Assembly: GCA_934307185.1 (NCBI GenBank)
Contig: CAKRCJ010000002.1
Coordinates: 1 to 29,487, forward strand
Source of the DNA: an uncultured Roseburia sp.
GTDB lineage: Bacteria; Bacillota; Clostridia; Lachnospirales; Lachnospiraceae
Direction of reading: 5' to 3'
Length of the DNA: 29,487 nt
Shown piece after piece: positions 15,851 through 24,417 of this stretch; positions within the stretch are counted from its first letter, which is position 1, and every line of letters starts with the position of its first letter. Under the pieces are notes generated by a model. The model saw nothing but the letters and a program-made list of their open reading frames with translations. It was not told the origin of the DNA and did no database searches. The translations under genes were made by a program, and so were the position numbers.

Positions 15851-17563
15851 ATGACAGAGGAACAAAAACAAATTGTAGACACAATGAAAGAAATATCAGA
15901 AATGATTGAGTCTGATCAGTTGCCAATAAACCAGTGTCCGTTTTCGGATTTACGAACCGTGTATTATTGTGCATTATGTTATCCGAATGATATAACACGT
16001 GCAGAAAGTATGGCGGCAGACTATTGCGAACTTTTACAAACGATAGCATCTATGGGAGCAAAGGAAGAATTATGCCAGATGTTAAAATTGATGATTAAAA
16101 GTATGGAATATGAGTATGAAAAGAGAAATTATTATGAAGATCAGAACATACTTTTAAAGAAACAGCTCGAAGATGAAAAAAATAATCATTCTATTTATGA
16201 TGAAATTGTAGAATATTATAAAACAGACAGAATTAATGAAAAATTTTTAAATGAGCATACTTACCAATCACTTATTTGTGTGAAGGAGAAGGGAAATATA
16301 GATTTATTTAAAAAGATTTCAAGTGAAGTATATAAAAAGAAATTAGAACAATTGAAAGAAAAAAAAATAAAAAAAATTGTATTCTTTTTAAAAGATAGTG
16401 CAGAGTGGAGCTGTGAGGAATTATATCAAAAATTCAGTCAAACAGCGGAATATGAGGTCTCTATTGTGGTAGCACCATTTTATGCCGGAACAGATAAAAC
16501 TATTCAGGATACATATATGGATACTATAAAGTATTTTGAAAAAAGAAATTTTCACACGATTGGAATGTATGATATTTGCCAGAACAGATTTAAAAGTTGG
16601 AAAGAAATTGGTGTGCCAGATATTGTATTTCATTTAAACCCTCATTACACTGCCTTTCGGGAGAGCAGTGATATCTGTAATTTTCCATTAAGTATTTTGA
16701 ATGTATATATACCCTATGGAATGATGATATATGGAAATGTCGAGCAGCAATTTAACCAATTGTCGCATATGCTTTATTGGAAAATTTTTTGTGAATCACC
16801 GTTGCATAAAATCATGACTTCAAAGTATGCAGATATAGGAGATTACAATGTTATTAGCAGTGGCTATGTGAAAATGGATTCATTTTTAAAAGTACATATA
16901 AATAGTGAAAGAAAAATATGGAAAATACCTGTAGGTGTCGATAATAAAAAAATAAAAAAAATTATATATGCACCACACTGGTCAGTAAAGGATGCATTTA
17001 CAGGATTTGGAAATTTTGACAAAATATATATGCAAATTTATGAATATGCAAAGAATAACACAAAAACAACATCATGGGTATTTAGACCGCATCCAATGCT
17101 CCGTGCGGGAGCAGTCCAGCAGGGAGTTTTTAAATCAGAGGAAGAATACGATAATTACCTTGGAATGTGGAACGAGTTACCAAATGCGCAAGTGATAGAA
17201 AATGGAATGTATGTAGACATTTTTGAAACGTCTGATGCAATGATTTTAGATAGTGTTTCATTTTTAGCAGAATATTTATATATGCATAAGCCAATGCTTT
17301 TTTTGACAAGAGACCGTAATACATTTAATGATTTTGGAAAAGAATTGGTAAAAGTATTATACAAGGTAGATGGTGGAGATTTTGATGGAATCAGACGATT
17401 TATTGAGACGGTTGTAATGAGAAATCAGGATACAATGCAAAAACAAAGAGAGGATTTTTTTGAAAAATATCTGGATTATGAAAAAAGAAATGGAATGTTA
17501 GCAAGTGAATATGTGTATCAGTATATTGATAAGCAAGTTCATACACAGGGAGAAAATGAATGA
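15851..17563 (+). CDS. CDP-glycerol glycerophosphotransferase-like protein
   Basis: A 570-residue protein whose C-terminal half (about 170-550) has the TagF/Glyphos_transf fold: VYIPYGMMIYG, SGYVKMDSFL, IIYAPHWS (371-378), a FRPHP motif (411-415) and LDSVSFLAEYLYMHKPMLFL (D467-S468). These His/Pro motifs are those that bind the CDP-activated donor in teichoic acid polymerases. Members transfer a phosphoalcohol from a CDP-donor, making a phosphodiester. No CDP-glycerol synthase (TagD) is nearby, but a nucleotidyltransferase is, so the donor may be another CDP-linked small molecule. The N-terminal 150 residues are helical and unrecognised. Strong AGGAGG; first gene of the long plus operon, overlapping the next by four bases (ATGA). 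Confidence 0.87.
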   Translation: MTEEQKQIVDTMKEISEMIESDQLPINQCPFSDLRTVYYCALCYPNDITRAESMAADYCELLQTIASMGAKEELCQMLKLMIKSMEYEYEKRNYYEDQNILLKKQLEDEKNNHSIYDEIVEYYKTDRINEKFLNEHTYQSLICVKEKGNIDLFKKISSEVYKKKLEQLKEKKIKKIVFFLKDSAEWSCEELYQKFSQTAEYEVSIVVAPFYAGTDKTIQDTYMDTIKYFEKRNFHTIGMYDICQNRFKSWKEIGVPDIVFHLNPHYTAFRESSDICNFPLSILNVYIPYGMMIYGNVEQQFNQLSHMLYWKIFCESPLHKIMTSKYADIGDYNVISSGYVKMDSFLKVHINSERKIWKIPVGVDNKKIKKIIYAPHWSVKDAFTGFGNFDKIYMQIYEYAKNNTKTTSWVFRPHPMLRAGAVQQGVFKSEEEYDNYLGMWNELPNAQVIENGMYVDIFETSDAMILDSVSFLAEYLYMHKPMLFLTRDRNTFNDFGKELVKVLYKVDGGDFDGIRRFIETVVMRNQDTMQKQREDFFEKYLDYEKRNGMLASEYVYQYIDKQVHTQGENE

Positions 17564-18696
17564 GAGTACTTTTTTTTCAATGGTATTCCTTTATGAACAA
17601 GGGAATAGAAAGGGCTTTAAAAAAACTTAATATAGAATATCGTGTTTTTTTCTGGCAATTTGATGATTGGGAAAAAGATGAAATATTTTTGCAAAGATTT
17701 AAGGAAGAGTTAGAAAAAGAAAATTATACAGTTGTTCTTTCCGTAAACTATGCTCCACTTGTTTCTGAAATTTGTGAACAAAAGAATGTCAGATATCTGG
17801 CTTGGATATATGATTCCCCGTTACATATCAGGGATTTATCGTCATTGAAGAATAAATGTAATTATCTTTTCTTTTTTGACAGCGGACAGGCAGAGGAGTA
17901 TAAGAAAATTGGGGCAAATGCAATACATATGCCATTGGCAGTAGACACAGATATTTTTGGGGAAACAATAAAAAGTAATAATAAAAGATACCAGACAGAT
18001 GTATCATTAGTTGGTAAGCTTTATCAGACGGAATATGCAGATTACATAGGATGTTTAAGTGAGTACGCTAAGGGGTATTTAGAAGGGATTATTAATTCAC
18101 AGTCAAAAATCTATGGTGGATATTTAATACCGGAATTAATTACCCAGGAATTGTTAGACAGAATTAATAAGGATTATAAAGAGAAAAAGATTGATTTTAA
18201 AATGGGGTATAGGGAACTGGAATTTATGCTTGCCTGCGAGACAACAGGGAGGGAAAGGTACACAGCGTTAGCATTACTTTCAAATCATTTTAAGGTTGAT
18301 TTATATTCTACGGATGAAGAAAAAAATCTACCAAATGTTTCGTTTAAGGGATATGCAGATTACTATACACAGATGCCACAGATTTTTTATGGGAGTAAAA
18401 TTAATTTAAATATTTCATTAAAAACGATTCGAACAGGGATACCTCTTAGAGTGATTGATATTATGGGTTGTGACGGCTTTGTGATAACAAACTATCAGGA
18501 GGAAATTGCAGAGTATTTTAAGATAGATGAGGAGTGTGTGGTGTATGACAATCTAGAGGACTTGTACGAGAAAACCAGATACTATTTAGAACATGATTCG
18601 GTGCGTGAAAAGATAGCAGACGCAGGATATCAACGGGTAAGCAGGGATTTTACTTTTGAGGACAGATTGCAGCGAATGTTTCAAAAGATAAAATAA
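17560..18696 (+). CDS. CgeB-like glycosyltransferase
   Basis: A 378-residue member of the same family as the genes at 3045-5403. It has YTVVLSVNYAPLVSE and YLAWIYDSPL in the N-terminal half, KINLNISLKTIRTG, GIPLRVIDIMGCDGFVITNY (from residue 293), VVYDNLEDLYEK and a terminal REKIADAGYQRV helix. The start overlaps the previous stop (ATGA), so translation is coupled to the glycerophosphotransferase-like gene, hinting that the two act on the same glycan. It is soluble, with no signal peptide. Donor unknown. Confidence 0.88.
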   Translation: MRVLFFQWYSFMNKGIERALKKLNIEYRVFFWQFDDWEKDEIFLQRFKEELEKENYTVVLSVNYAPLVSEICEQKNVRYLAWIYDSPLHIRDLSSLKNKCNYLFFFDSGQAEEYKKIGANAIHMPLAVDTDIFGETIKSNNKRYQTDVSLVGKLYQTEYADYIGCLSEYAKGYLEGIINSQSKIYGGYLIPELITQELLDRINKDYKEKKIDFKMGYRELEFMLACETTGRERYTALALLSNHFKVDLYSTDEEKNLPNVSFKGYADYYTQMPQIFYGSKINLNISLKTIRTGIPLRVIDIMGCDGFVITNYQEEIAEYFKIDEECVVYDNLEDLYEKTRYYLEHDSVREKIADAGYQRVSRDFTFEDRLQRMFQKIK

Positions 18697-18711
18697 AGGA
18701 GATAGGATAAA

Positions 18712-20415
18712 ATGTACGATGAACTGATAAAAAAATTAAATCCAAAGCCTGAATTTAATTTAAAATGGTATAACGATGTAGATTTGTATTCAGATGGAGA
18801 TGTTGAGAATAAAATAATTCAATTAATTGCAGAAAACGAGCCGGAACATTATACAGATGCTATTTATAATAATTTTAGCTGGCCTACATATTATCATTTA
18901 ATACATTTGCGAAAGAATATTTTAAATTGGTATGATTTTAAAAAGGATAGTGATGTTTTGGAAATTGGATGCGGTATGGGAGCTGTAACAAGTGTATTGT
19001 GCGACAATTGCAAAACGGTCACAGCGGTAGAATTGTCAAAAAGAAGGGCAACAGCAACATTGCTACGTTGCAGGGAAAAGGAAAATTTAGAAATTATTGT
19101 AGGTAATTTGAACGATATTCAATTTGATAAAAAATTTGATTATATTACATTAATAGGTGTGTTTGAATATCAGGGATGTTATACCGATTCAGATAATCCG
19201 TATAAAGATTTTTTAATTAAGATAAAGCAGTTATTAAAGCCGGATGGAAAGCTACTGATTGCAATTGAAAATCAGTATGGACTCAAATATTGGTGTGGAG
19301 CGTTAGAGGATCATACAGGACTTCCTTTTGATGGAATGAATCAGTATAAGTTTACAAAGCGTGGAGTAAGAACTTTTTCGAAAAAAACGCTGGATAAGAT
19401 AATAAAAGAGAGTGGATTTAAAAATACGTACTTTTACTATCCACTTCCTGACTATAAGCTTCCAACAGTTGTATATTCGCAGGATTATTTGCCTCAGAAT
19501 GAAAATATGCAGAATTTACAGTGTTATTATGTCCCAGATAAGTCTACACTAATTGCAGATGAAATGGAATTGTATAAAGACATTATAGATAATGGAGTGT
19601 TTGAATTTTTTGCAAATTCATTTCTGGTAGAGTGTTCAGACAGTGAAGATATTGGAAAAATCACTTTTGCAACTATGGGAAGTGAACGACAGGAAAAGTA
19701 TCGTATAGCAACCAGATTTGTTGATAATAAAGTTGTTGAAAAAATAGCATTAACAAATTTGTGCAGAGAAGTACATTTAAAGCAGATAACAAAAAATGAA
19801 CAGGCATTAAAGCGATATGGAAGAGATGTTTTGGAAAGTAAATGGGATGATACGGGAAAAATTGTCTCTGATTTTGTGAAAAAACCATTGCTGGAAGATA
19901 AAGTATTGGAAGCATGGGGCGATAATAATATTGAAAGAGTATTTGAAGTATTTGATATTTTATATGAGGAAATATTAAATTCATCGGAATATGCTGAGTG
20001 GCAGAATAATATCTTGTACAGTTTAGGGGCAGATATAGCAGAAGATGAATATGCATATGGACCGATTCTTCGTGTGGCATATTTAGATATGACATTAAGA
20101 AATGCATTTTACGAAGCTGGAAGTATATGCTGGTTTGATCAGGAATGGATTTTAGAAGATGTGCCGGCAAAGTTTGTTTTATGCAGGGCAATAGCGCAAT
20201 TTTATTATGCATATCCTGATTTTGAAAAGTTTTGTTCAATGCAGGTTTTATTGGATAAATATGAGATAACAAGTGTTTATGGGGAATTCCAAATTTTAGA
20301 ACATATGTTTACAGAATTAATATTTGATGAAAAACAGTTAATAGAAAGTGCGGCATTTCGTGGAGGAGATATGGAAACGAGTATTTCTAATATTAAAAAG
20401 CTGTTGTCACGGTAA
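18712..20415 (+). CDS. SAM methyltransferase fused to a kinase-like domain
   Basis: A 567-residue protein. The N-terminal part (about 50-240) is a class I SAM-dependent methyltransferase: VLEIGCGMGAVTSVL (motif I, E84-G90), VTAVELSKRR (motif II), YITLIGVFEY (motif IV) and LLKPDGKLLIAIEN (motif V-VI). From about 310 a second domain follows that I read as similar to the aminoglycoside/choline kinase fold: a lysine in VVEKIAL (K344), glutamates E353/E363 in the next helix, YLDMTLRN (D459, N464) resembling a catalytic loop, and WFDQEW (D476, E478) resembling the metal-binding DxE/DFG site. The kinase reading is pattern recognition, not proven. AAGGAG upstream; within the long operon. It could methylate and phosphorylate a glycan substituent or its precursor. 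Confidence 0.8.
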   Translation: MYDELIKKLNPKPEFNLKWYNDVDLYSDGDVENKIIQLIAENEPEHYTDAIYNNFSWPTYYHLIHLRKNILNWYDFKKDSDVLEIGCGMGAVTSVLCDNCKTVTAVELSKRRATATLLRCREKENLEIIVGNLNDIQFDKKFDYITLIGVFEYQGCYTDSDNPYKDFLIKIKQLLKPDGKLLIAIENQYGLKYWCGALEDHTGLPFDGMNQYKFTKRGVRTFSKKTLDKIIKESGFKNTYFYYPLPDYKLPTVVYSQDYLPQNENMQNLQCYYVPDKSTLIADEMELYKDIIDNGVFEFFANSFLVECSDSEDIGKITFATMGSERQEKYRIATRFVDNKVVEKIALTNLCREVHLKQITKNEQALKRYGRDVLESKWDDTGKIVSDFVKKPLLEDKVLEAWGDNNIERVFEVFDILYEEILNSSEYAEWQNNILYSLGADIAEDEYAYGPILRVAYLDMTLRNAFYEAGSICWFDQEWILEDVPAKFVLCRAIAQFYYAYPDFEKFCSMQVLLDKYEITSVYGEFQILEHMFTELIFDEKQLIESAAFRGGDMETSISNIKKLLSR

Positions 20416-20422
20416 ACCGTGA
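20407..20422 (+). other. Small hairpin overlapping a stop codon
   Basis: TCACGG (20407-20412), loop TAAA, CCGTGA (20417-20422). The stop TAA of the preceding gene lies in the loop. No T run follows, so it is not an intrinsic terminator; it could stabilise or process the mRNA, or be chance. Confidence 0.35.
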
Positions 20423-20466
20423 TTAGAAAAGAAAAATGGAAAAGTAGAAAACGATTGGAATAGATA

Positions 20467-21204
20467 ATGAGAATAAAAGATAAAGTAGAAAATATTGATT
20501 ACAGCGAAACAAAACTTTTTTTTAAAAAAAGAGCAGAAAAATTTCAGGAAAGTAATCCTTACTCAGTTACAATGTATCAGGATAATAATGCTGAGATAGT
20601 GAAACAGCGAAACAAAAAAGAAATTGAAAAGTTGTTGCCTAAATTACATATAGAAAAAAAATCGAAAGTATTGGATGTTGCGTGTGGAATAGGAAGATGG
20701 GCAGATGCGCTGACAGATGATATTACAGAATACTGTGGTTTGGATTTCAGTGAAGAATTAATAGATATTGCAAATAAAAGAAATCATAAAAGTAAATTTT
20801 CTTATTATGTATGTAGTTCCAATGAAATCGCTCAAGTATTAGAAAAAAATGGTAAAGATTTATATAATAGAATTTTGATTGTTGGTATTTTAATGTATTT
20901 AAATGATGTGGATATGATAAGTACATTAGAACAAATACAAAGAAAATGTGAGGAAAAGACAATTATTTGTATTAGGGAACCTATTGCTATAGAGGATCGG
21001 CTTACTTTGAAAGATTTTTTTTCAGAAGAGTTGAACGATAATTATAATGCTATCTATAGAACAAGAGAAGAATTGTTGGAAAGTATAAATAATATATTCA
21101 TAAGCAGAGGATTTGAGATAAAAGAACAGGGTTTTTTATTTGATGATGCAGCACTTAATAACAGAAAAGAAACAACTCAGTATTACTACATTTTAGAAAG
21201 GTAA
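20467..21204 (+). CDS. Class I SAM-dependent methyltransferase
   Basis: A 245-residue methyltransferase with motif I VLDVACGIGRWADAL (V68-G76), motif II YCGLDFSEELI, RILIVGILMYLND as motif IV and KTIICIREP as motif V. The substrate is not evident. It starts 51 bases after the previous gene with only a weak ribosome site, the loosest join in this part of the operon. The following phosphatase and nucleotidyltransferase genes suggest it modifies a small metabolite that is then activated, or the glycan itself. In the C. difficile type A flagellin locus a methyl group is added to a phospho-threonine substituent, a useful comparison, though homology here is not established. Confidence 0.87.
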   Translation: MRIKDKVENIDYSETKLFFKKRAEKFQESNPYSVTMYQDNNAEIVKQRNKKEIEKLLPKLHIEKKSKVLDVACGIGRWADALTDDITEYCGLDFSEELIDIANKRNHKSKFSYYVCSSNEIAQVLEKNGKDLYNRILIVGILMYLNDVDMISTLEQIQRKCEEKTIICIREPIAIEDRLTLKDFFSEELNDNYNAIYRTREELLESINNIFISRGFEIKEQGFLFDDAALNNRKETTQYYYILER

Positions 21205-21212
21205 TAGAGAAA

Positions 21213-21815
21213 ATGAGCAGATATATTTTTCTATTCGATCTGGATTCTACGATAACAAAACAGGAAATATTGCCAACTATTTCAAAGAAATTAGGAATAT
21301 ATAAAAAAATGACTGAACTTACAGAGAGTACAATGAGTGGCGAGATACCGTTTAAGCAGAGTTTTTTGCAAAGAGTGGAGTTGTTGAAAGATATTCCGGT
21401 AAGTGAAGTAAGTGATATGGTAAGTAAAATTCAATTAAACAATTATTTGGTGGAGTTTATACAAAACAATCGAGAGAGATGCTATATTGTAACAGGAAAT
21501 TTAGATGTATGGATTGATGGATTAATAAAAAAAATAGGAATGGAGAGGAATACCTTTTGCTCTAAAGCAATTGTGAAAAATGATTGTATTGAAGATGTGT
21601 TTAATATTGTGGATAAAAATGCAGTTATTAGTCAAATGGTATTGCCATTTGTTGCTATTGGTGATGGAAATAATGATGCAGAAATGATAGAAGCAGCAGA
21701 AATCGGTATTGGATATGGTGGAGTGCGGGAAATTGCACCTGCAGTGCTTGCATGTGCCACGCATGCAATCTATGAAGAAGAAAAATTAGTTGAATTTTTA
21801 GAAAGACTTTTATAA
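21213..21815 (+). CDS. HAD-IB phosphatase (SerB-like)
   Basis: A 200-residue haloacid dehalogenase phosphatase. Motif I is FLFDLDSTIT (D9 nucleophile, D11 acid/base), motif II IVTGNLD, and motif IV AIGDGNNDAEM (D151, D155), so all catalytic residues are present. The short alpha-helical cap after motif I is like that of phosphoserine phosphatase. Between methyltransferase and nucleotidyltransferase genes it probably acts on a phosphorylated intermediate of a glycan substituent. General serine synthesis is unlikely because no other serine gene is near. The start follows GAAAGGT; the next gene begins 12 bases after its stop. Confidence 0.88.
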   Translation: MSRYIFLFDLDSTITKQEILPTISKKLGIYKKMTELTESTMSGEIPFKQSFLQRVELLKDIPVSEVSDMVSKIQLNNYLVEFIQNNRERCYIVTGNLDVWIDGLIKKIGMERNTFCSKAIVKNDCIEDVFNIVDKNAVISQMVLPFVAIGDGNNDAEMIEAAEIGIGYGGVREIAPAVLACATHAIYEEEKLVEFLERLL

Positions 21816-21827
21816 AGGGGGAGAAAA

Positions 21828-22475
21828 ATGCCAGTTTCGAGGACAGTAATTATTAGTTGTGCAGGCATGGGAAATCGCTTAGGTCTTGGAACCACGAAAG
21901 CATTGGTCGAAGTAGAAGGCAAACCACTTATTATGTATCATTTAGAAAAACTGAAAGATGAGAAAGATATTCGGATAGTAGTTGGATATCAGGCGGAAAA
22001 AGTAATAGAGGCAGTTAGAATGTATCGTAAAGATATTGTATTTGTATTTAATCATAATTATAGACAAACCGGCACAGGGGCAAGTGTAACGTTAGCTGCT
22101 CAATATGCAAATGAATATATTTTGTCTTTAGATGGCGATTTATTAATACACCCGGATGACATGAAGAAGATATTGGAATGTGAACATGAATTTGTGAGTG
22201 GTGGAGTTCCAGATACCGATGATCCATGGATGCTTCAGACTTATAAAGATGGTGAGAAAGAATTTGTGAGTGCATTTTCAAAGAATGTAGGTAATTATGA
22301 ATGGAATGGAATCACACAAATAAAAAGTGCCAAAGTGAAAAATGGACAAGGGCATGTGTTTCAATTAATAGAACCGTATTTGCCATTACCATTTATGGAA
22401 ATTAGAACACGGGAAGTTGACACGATAAATGACTATGAACGGGCAGTGAAATGGGTGCGCAATGGATATAAATAA
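21828..22475 (+). CDS. Nucleotidyltransferase (LicC-like NTP transferase)
   Basis: A 215-residue GT-A-type nucleotidyltransferase that would join a phosphorylated small molecule or sugar to NMP. It has the NTP-binding loop IISCAGMGNRLG with K24 in TTKALVEVEGKPL, the metal-binding LSLDGDLLI (D102-D104) and EVDTINDYERA near the C-terminus. Its length and opening are closer to CTP:phosphocholine cytidylyltransferase LicC than to long hexose-1-phosphate enzymes, although LicA/LicB/LicD are absent. With glycerophosphotransferase-like genes in the cluster it is the best candidate for making the CDP-linked donor they would use. Strong GGGGGAG ribosome site. Confidence 0.87.
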   Translation: MPVSRTVIISCAGMGNRLGLGTTKALVEVEGKPLIMYHLEKLKDEKDIRIVVGYQAEKVIEAVRMYRKDIVFVFNHNYRQTGTGASVTLAAQYANEYILSLDGDLLIHPDDMKKILECEHEFVSGGVPDTDDPWMLQTYKDGEKEFVSAFSKNVGNYEWNGITQIKSAKVKNGQGHVFQLIEPYLPLPFMEIRTREVDTINDYERAVKWVRNGYK

Positions 22476-22496
22476 CATGGAAAATAGAGGGAAAAT

Positions 22497-22991
22497 ATGG
22501 ATGATGCTATAACAGATAAAGATTTGATTTATTTTTACTTTGAAATGATAAAAAAAAGTGGGGCATTAAGTGTATTAGATATAGGGATGTTCTTAAAAAG
22601 AATAGGTGCTGTATCCAGACAAGCTATGGGGTGTGAGATTGATGCCAGAGTACAGCTTTGCGGAATTGATTTGTTTCCCGATGTGCAACTGGCTGTTTAT
22701 GACAGAATTTATGATATGATATTTCCTCAAAAATTATTTATAAATGAGATTGTAGATAAAAATAAAAGTATAAATTTTGATATAGCAGTGTTACTTGGCA
22801 TAGAAAACTATGAAGAAGAATTTATGCAGAAAATGTGGAAGTATTCATTGGATAATGCAGCTGCAATCATGACAGAACAGAGAATGGCGGATATGCAGGT
22901 GAAAAAAGGTATGATTACAGGCTATTATCCTGTGTCGACTGGAGAGCGGACATATGCATGGATACCAACAATGGAATTGAGAGGAAATTAG
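22497..22991 (+). CDS. Hypothetical protein, possible degenerate methyltransferase fold
   Basis: An unrecognised 164-residue protein. The order of hydrophobic strands looks like a class I methyltransferase (Rossmann) core: LSVLDIG (24-30), VQLCGIDLF (52-60), FDIAVLLGIENY (94-105) and AAAIMTEQ. Yet the glycine-rich SAM loop after VLDIG is replaced by MFLKRIG, and the protein is shorter than active enzymes. It may be a non-catalytic partner of one of the nearby methyltransferases, or a decayed enzyme. The gene has a good AGAGGG site and lies 3 bases before the next start, so it looks expressed and maintained. Confidence 0.7.
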   Translation: MDDAITDKDLIYFYFEMIKKSGALSVLDIGMFLKRIGAVSRQAMGCEIDARVQLCGIDLFPDVQLAVYDRIYDMIFPQKLFINEIVDKNKSINFDIAVLLGIENYEEEFMQKMWKYSLDNAAAIMTEQRMADMQVKKGMITGYYPVSTGERTYAWIPTMELRGN

Positions 22992-22994
22992 AGC

Positions 22995-23672
22995 GTGGAT
23001 ACAAGAATGTATATTATGGCGCATAAAAAATTCCAGGTGCCAGATAAAAATGGATATATCCCATTGCAGGTTGGAAGCACATTAAATGAAGATTTGGGAT
23101 ATCAGAAAGATGATACAGGTATACAGATTTCTGCAAAGAATAAGACATATTGTGAATTGACAGGGATGTATTGGATATGGAAAAATATTCAATGTGATAA
23201 TGTTGGAATTTGCCATTATAGAAGGTACTTTGTACAGGATGAATTACTTACTATTGAGTATGTGGAAGAATGTTTAAAGACATATGACATTATTGTACCG
23301 GATAGTGGAATGACGATGTATGAAAATGTATATAAACACTATGAAAACAGGCATAAGATAAAAGATTTAAATATTTGTGGTGAGGTGTTATTACAGAAAT
23401 ATCCGAAAGATTATGCTGCATTCAAATGGAGCTTAGAAAGAAATTTTATGTCGTTAGGAAACATGGTAATTACATCCAAAACACTTTATGACGAATATTG
23501 TAGCTGGTTGTTTGATATTTTATTTGAAGTAGAAAAAAGAATTAATATTGAAAACTATGATGATTATCAGAAACGTGTATTTGGTTTTTTGTCAGAACGA
23601 TTATTTCGGACCTGGTTATTAAACAGGCCGTTAAAGGTTAGAGAAGAAAGAGTTTTGTTTATAGATGAATAA
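22995..23672 (+). CDS. DUF4422 family glycosyltransferase
   Basis: A 225-residue protein with the DUF4422 signature: MYIMAHKKFQVP, LQVGSTLN, NKTYCELTGMYWIWKN, GICHYRRYF, and a C-terminal FGFLSERLFRTWL. Members are found in capsule and glycan clusters and are thought to be glycosyltransferases, probably galactosyltransferase-like; the donor here is unknown. The GTG at 22995 is 10 bases from AGAGG (22980-22984) and preferred; an in-frame ATG lies at 23007 but has no ribosome site. It starts 3 bases after the previous stop. Confidence 0.88.
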   Translation: MDTRMYIMAHKKFQVPDKNGYIPLQVGSTLNEDLGYQKDDTGIQISAKNKTYCELTGMYWIWKNIQCDNVGICHYRRYFVQDELLTIEYVEECLKTYDIIVPDSGMTMYENVYKHYENRHKIKDLNICGEVLLQKYPKDYAAFKWSLERNFMSLGNMVITSKTLYDEYCSWLFDILFEVEKRINIENYDDYQKRVFGFLSERLFRTWLLNRPLKVREERVLFIDE

Positions 23673-23705
23673 TAAGCATAAAATTTTCAGTGAGGGTGTA
23701 TAGCT

Positions 23706-24416
23706 ATGGAAAAAGCGATTGCAATCATTACAGCACGGGGAGGTAGTAAGCGGATTCCTCGTAAAAATATTAAAGAATTTTGCGGAAAGCCAATTATTGC
23801 ATATTCAATTGAAGCTGCGAAAAAGAGTGGCAGGTTTTCAGAAATCATGGTATCAACTGATAGTGAGGAGATTGCGGAGATATCAAGAAATTATGGAGCG
23901 AATGTTCCGTTTCTTAGGAGTAAAAAAACATCGGATGATTATGCAACAACTGCAGATGTTTTGATGGAAGTGCTTGATGGCTATAAGCAGCGGGAAAGAG
24001 AATTTGAATATACTTGCTGCATTTATCCAACGGCACCGTTTGTCACGGAAGATAAGTTGATACGTGCCATGGAAATTATGGAAAGAAAAAATCCGGTAGC
24101 GGTTATGCCGGTGGTGCAATTTTCATATCCACCACAAAGATGTTACGTGGTGGATGAAAATGAACGGATTCATTTTAAATTCCCACAATATGCTACAGCA
24201 AGATCACAGGATTTAGAAAAGCAATATCATGATGCGGGACAGTTTTATGTATATCAGACGAAAGATTATTTGAAAAATAAAGGAATGGTGTGGGAAAATA
24301 TTATGCCAATCATTGTTTCTGAATTAGAGGTTCAGGACATAGATAATGAAACGGACTGGGAGCTTGCAGAAATAAAGTACAAGATAATGTGTGAAAAAAA
24401 TAAAGGAATTTTATAG
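23706..24416 (+). CDS. pseF: Pseudaminic acid cytidylyltransferase PseF
   Basis: Last step of the pathway: activation of pseudaminic acid with CTP to CMP-Pse, the donor for the Maf glycosyltransferase. The 236-residue protein has the CMP-nonulosonate synthetase loop ITARGGSKRIPRKNI (R11-P18), IMVSTDSEEIAE, FLRSKKTSDDYA, CIYPTAPF and a C-terminal VQDIDNETDWELAE. The length and RSKKTSDDYATT favour PseF over NeuA or LegF. The gene has GAGGGTG upstream and is directly followed by pseI (1-base gap). Confidence 0.93.
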   Translation: MEKAIAIITARGGSKRIPRKNIKEFCGKPIIAYSIEAAKKSGRFSEIMVSTDSEEIAEISRNYGANVPFLRSKKTSDDYATTADVLMEVLDGYKQREREFEYTCCIYPTAPFVTEDKLIRAMEIMERKNPVAVMPVVQFSYPPQRCYVVDENERIHFKFPQYATARSQDLEKQYHDAGQFYVYQTKDYLKNKGMVWENIMPIIVSELEVQDIDNETDWELAEIKYKIMCEKNKGIL

Positions 24417-24417
24417 A

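Noticed and set aside
19673..20272. A 199-codon open frame on the minus strand inside the methyltransferase/kinase-like gene
   Set aside because: It is antisense to a well supported gene, its composition is that of a reverse-frame shadow, and no ribosome site supports it.
20407..20422. Hairpin after the methyltransferase/kinase-like gene as a terminator
   Set aside because: The stem is only 6 bp and no T run follows; the next gene lies 45 bases downstream in the same direction.
24391..24417. GTG at 24391 as the start of pseI
   Set aside because: It overlaps the end of pseF and has no ribosome site; the ATG at 24418 has AAGGA and the normal family N-terminus.
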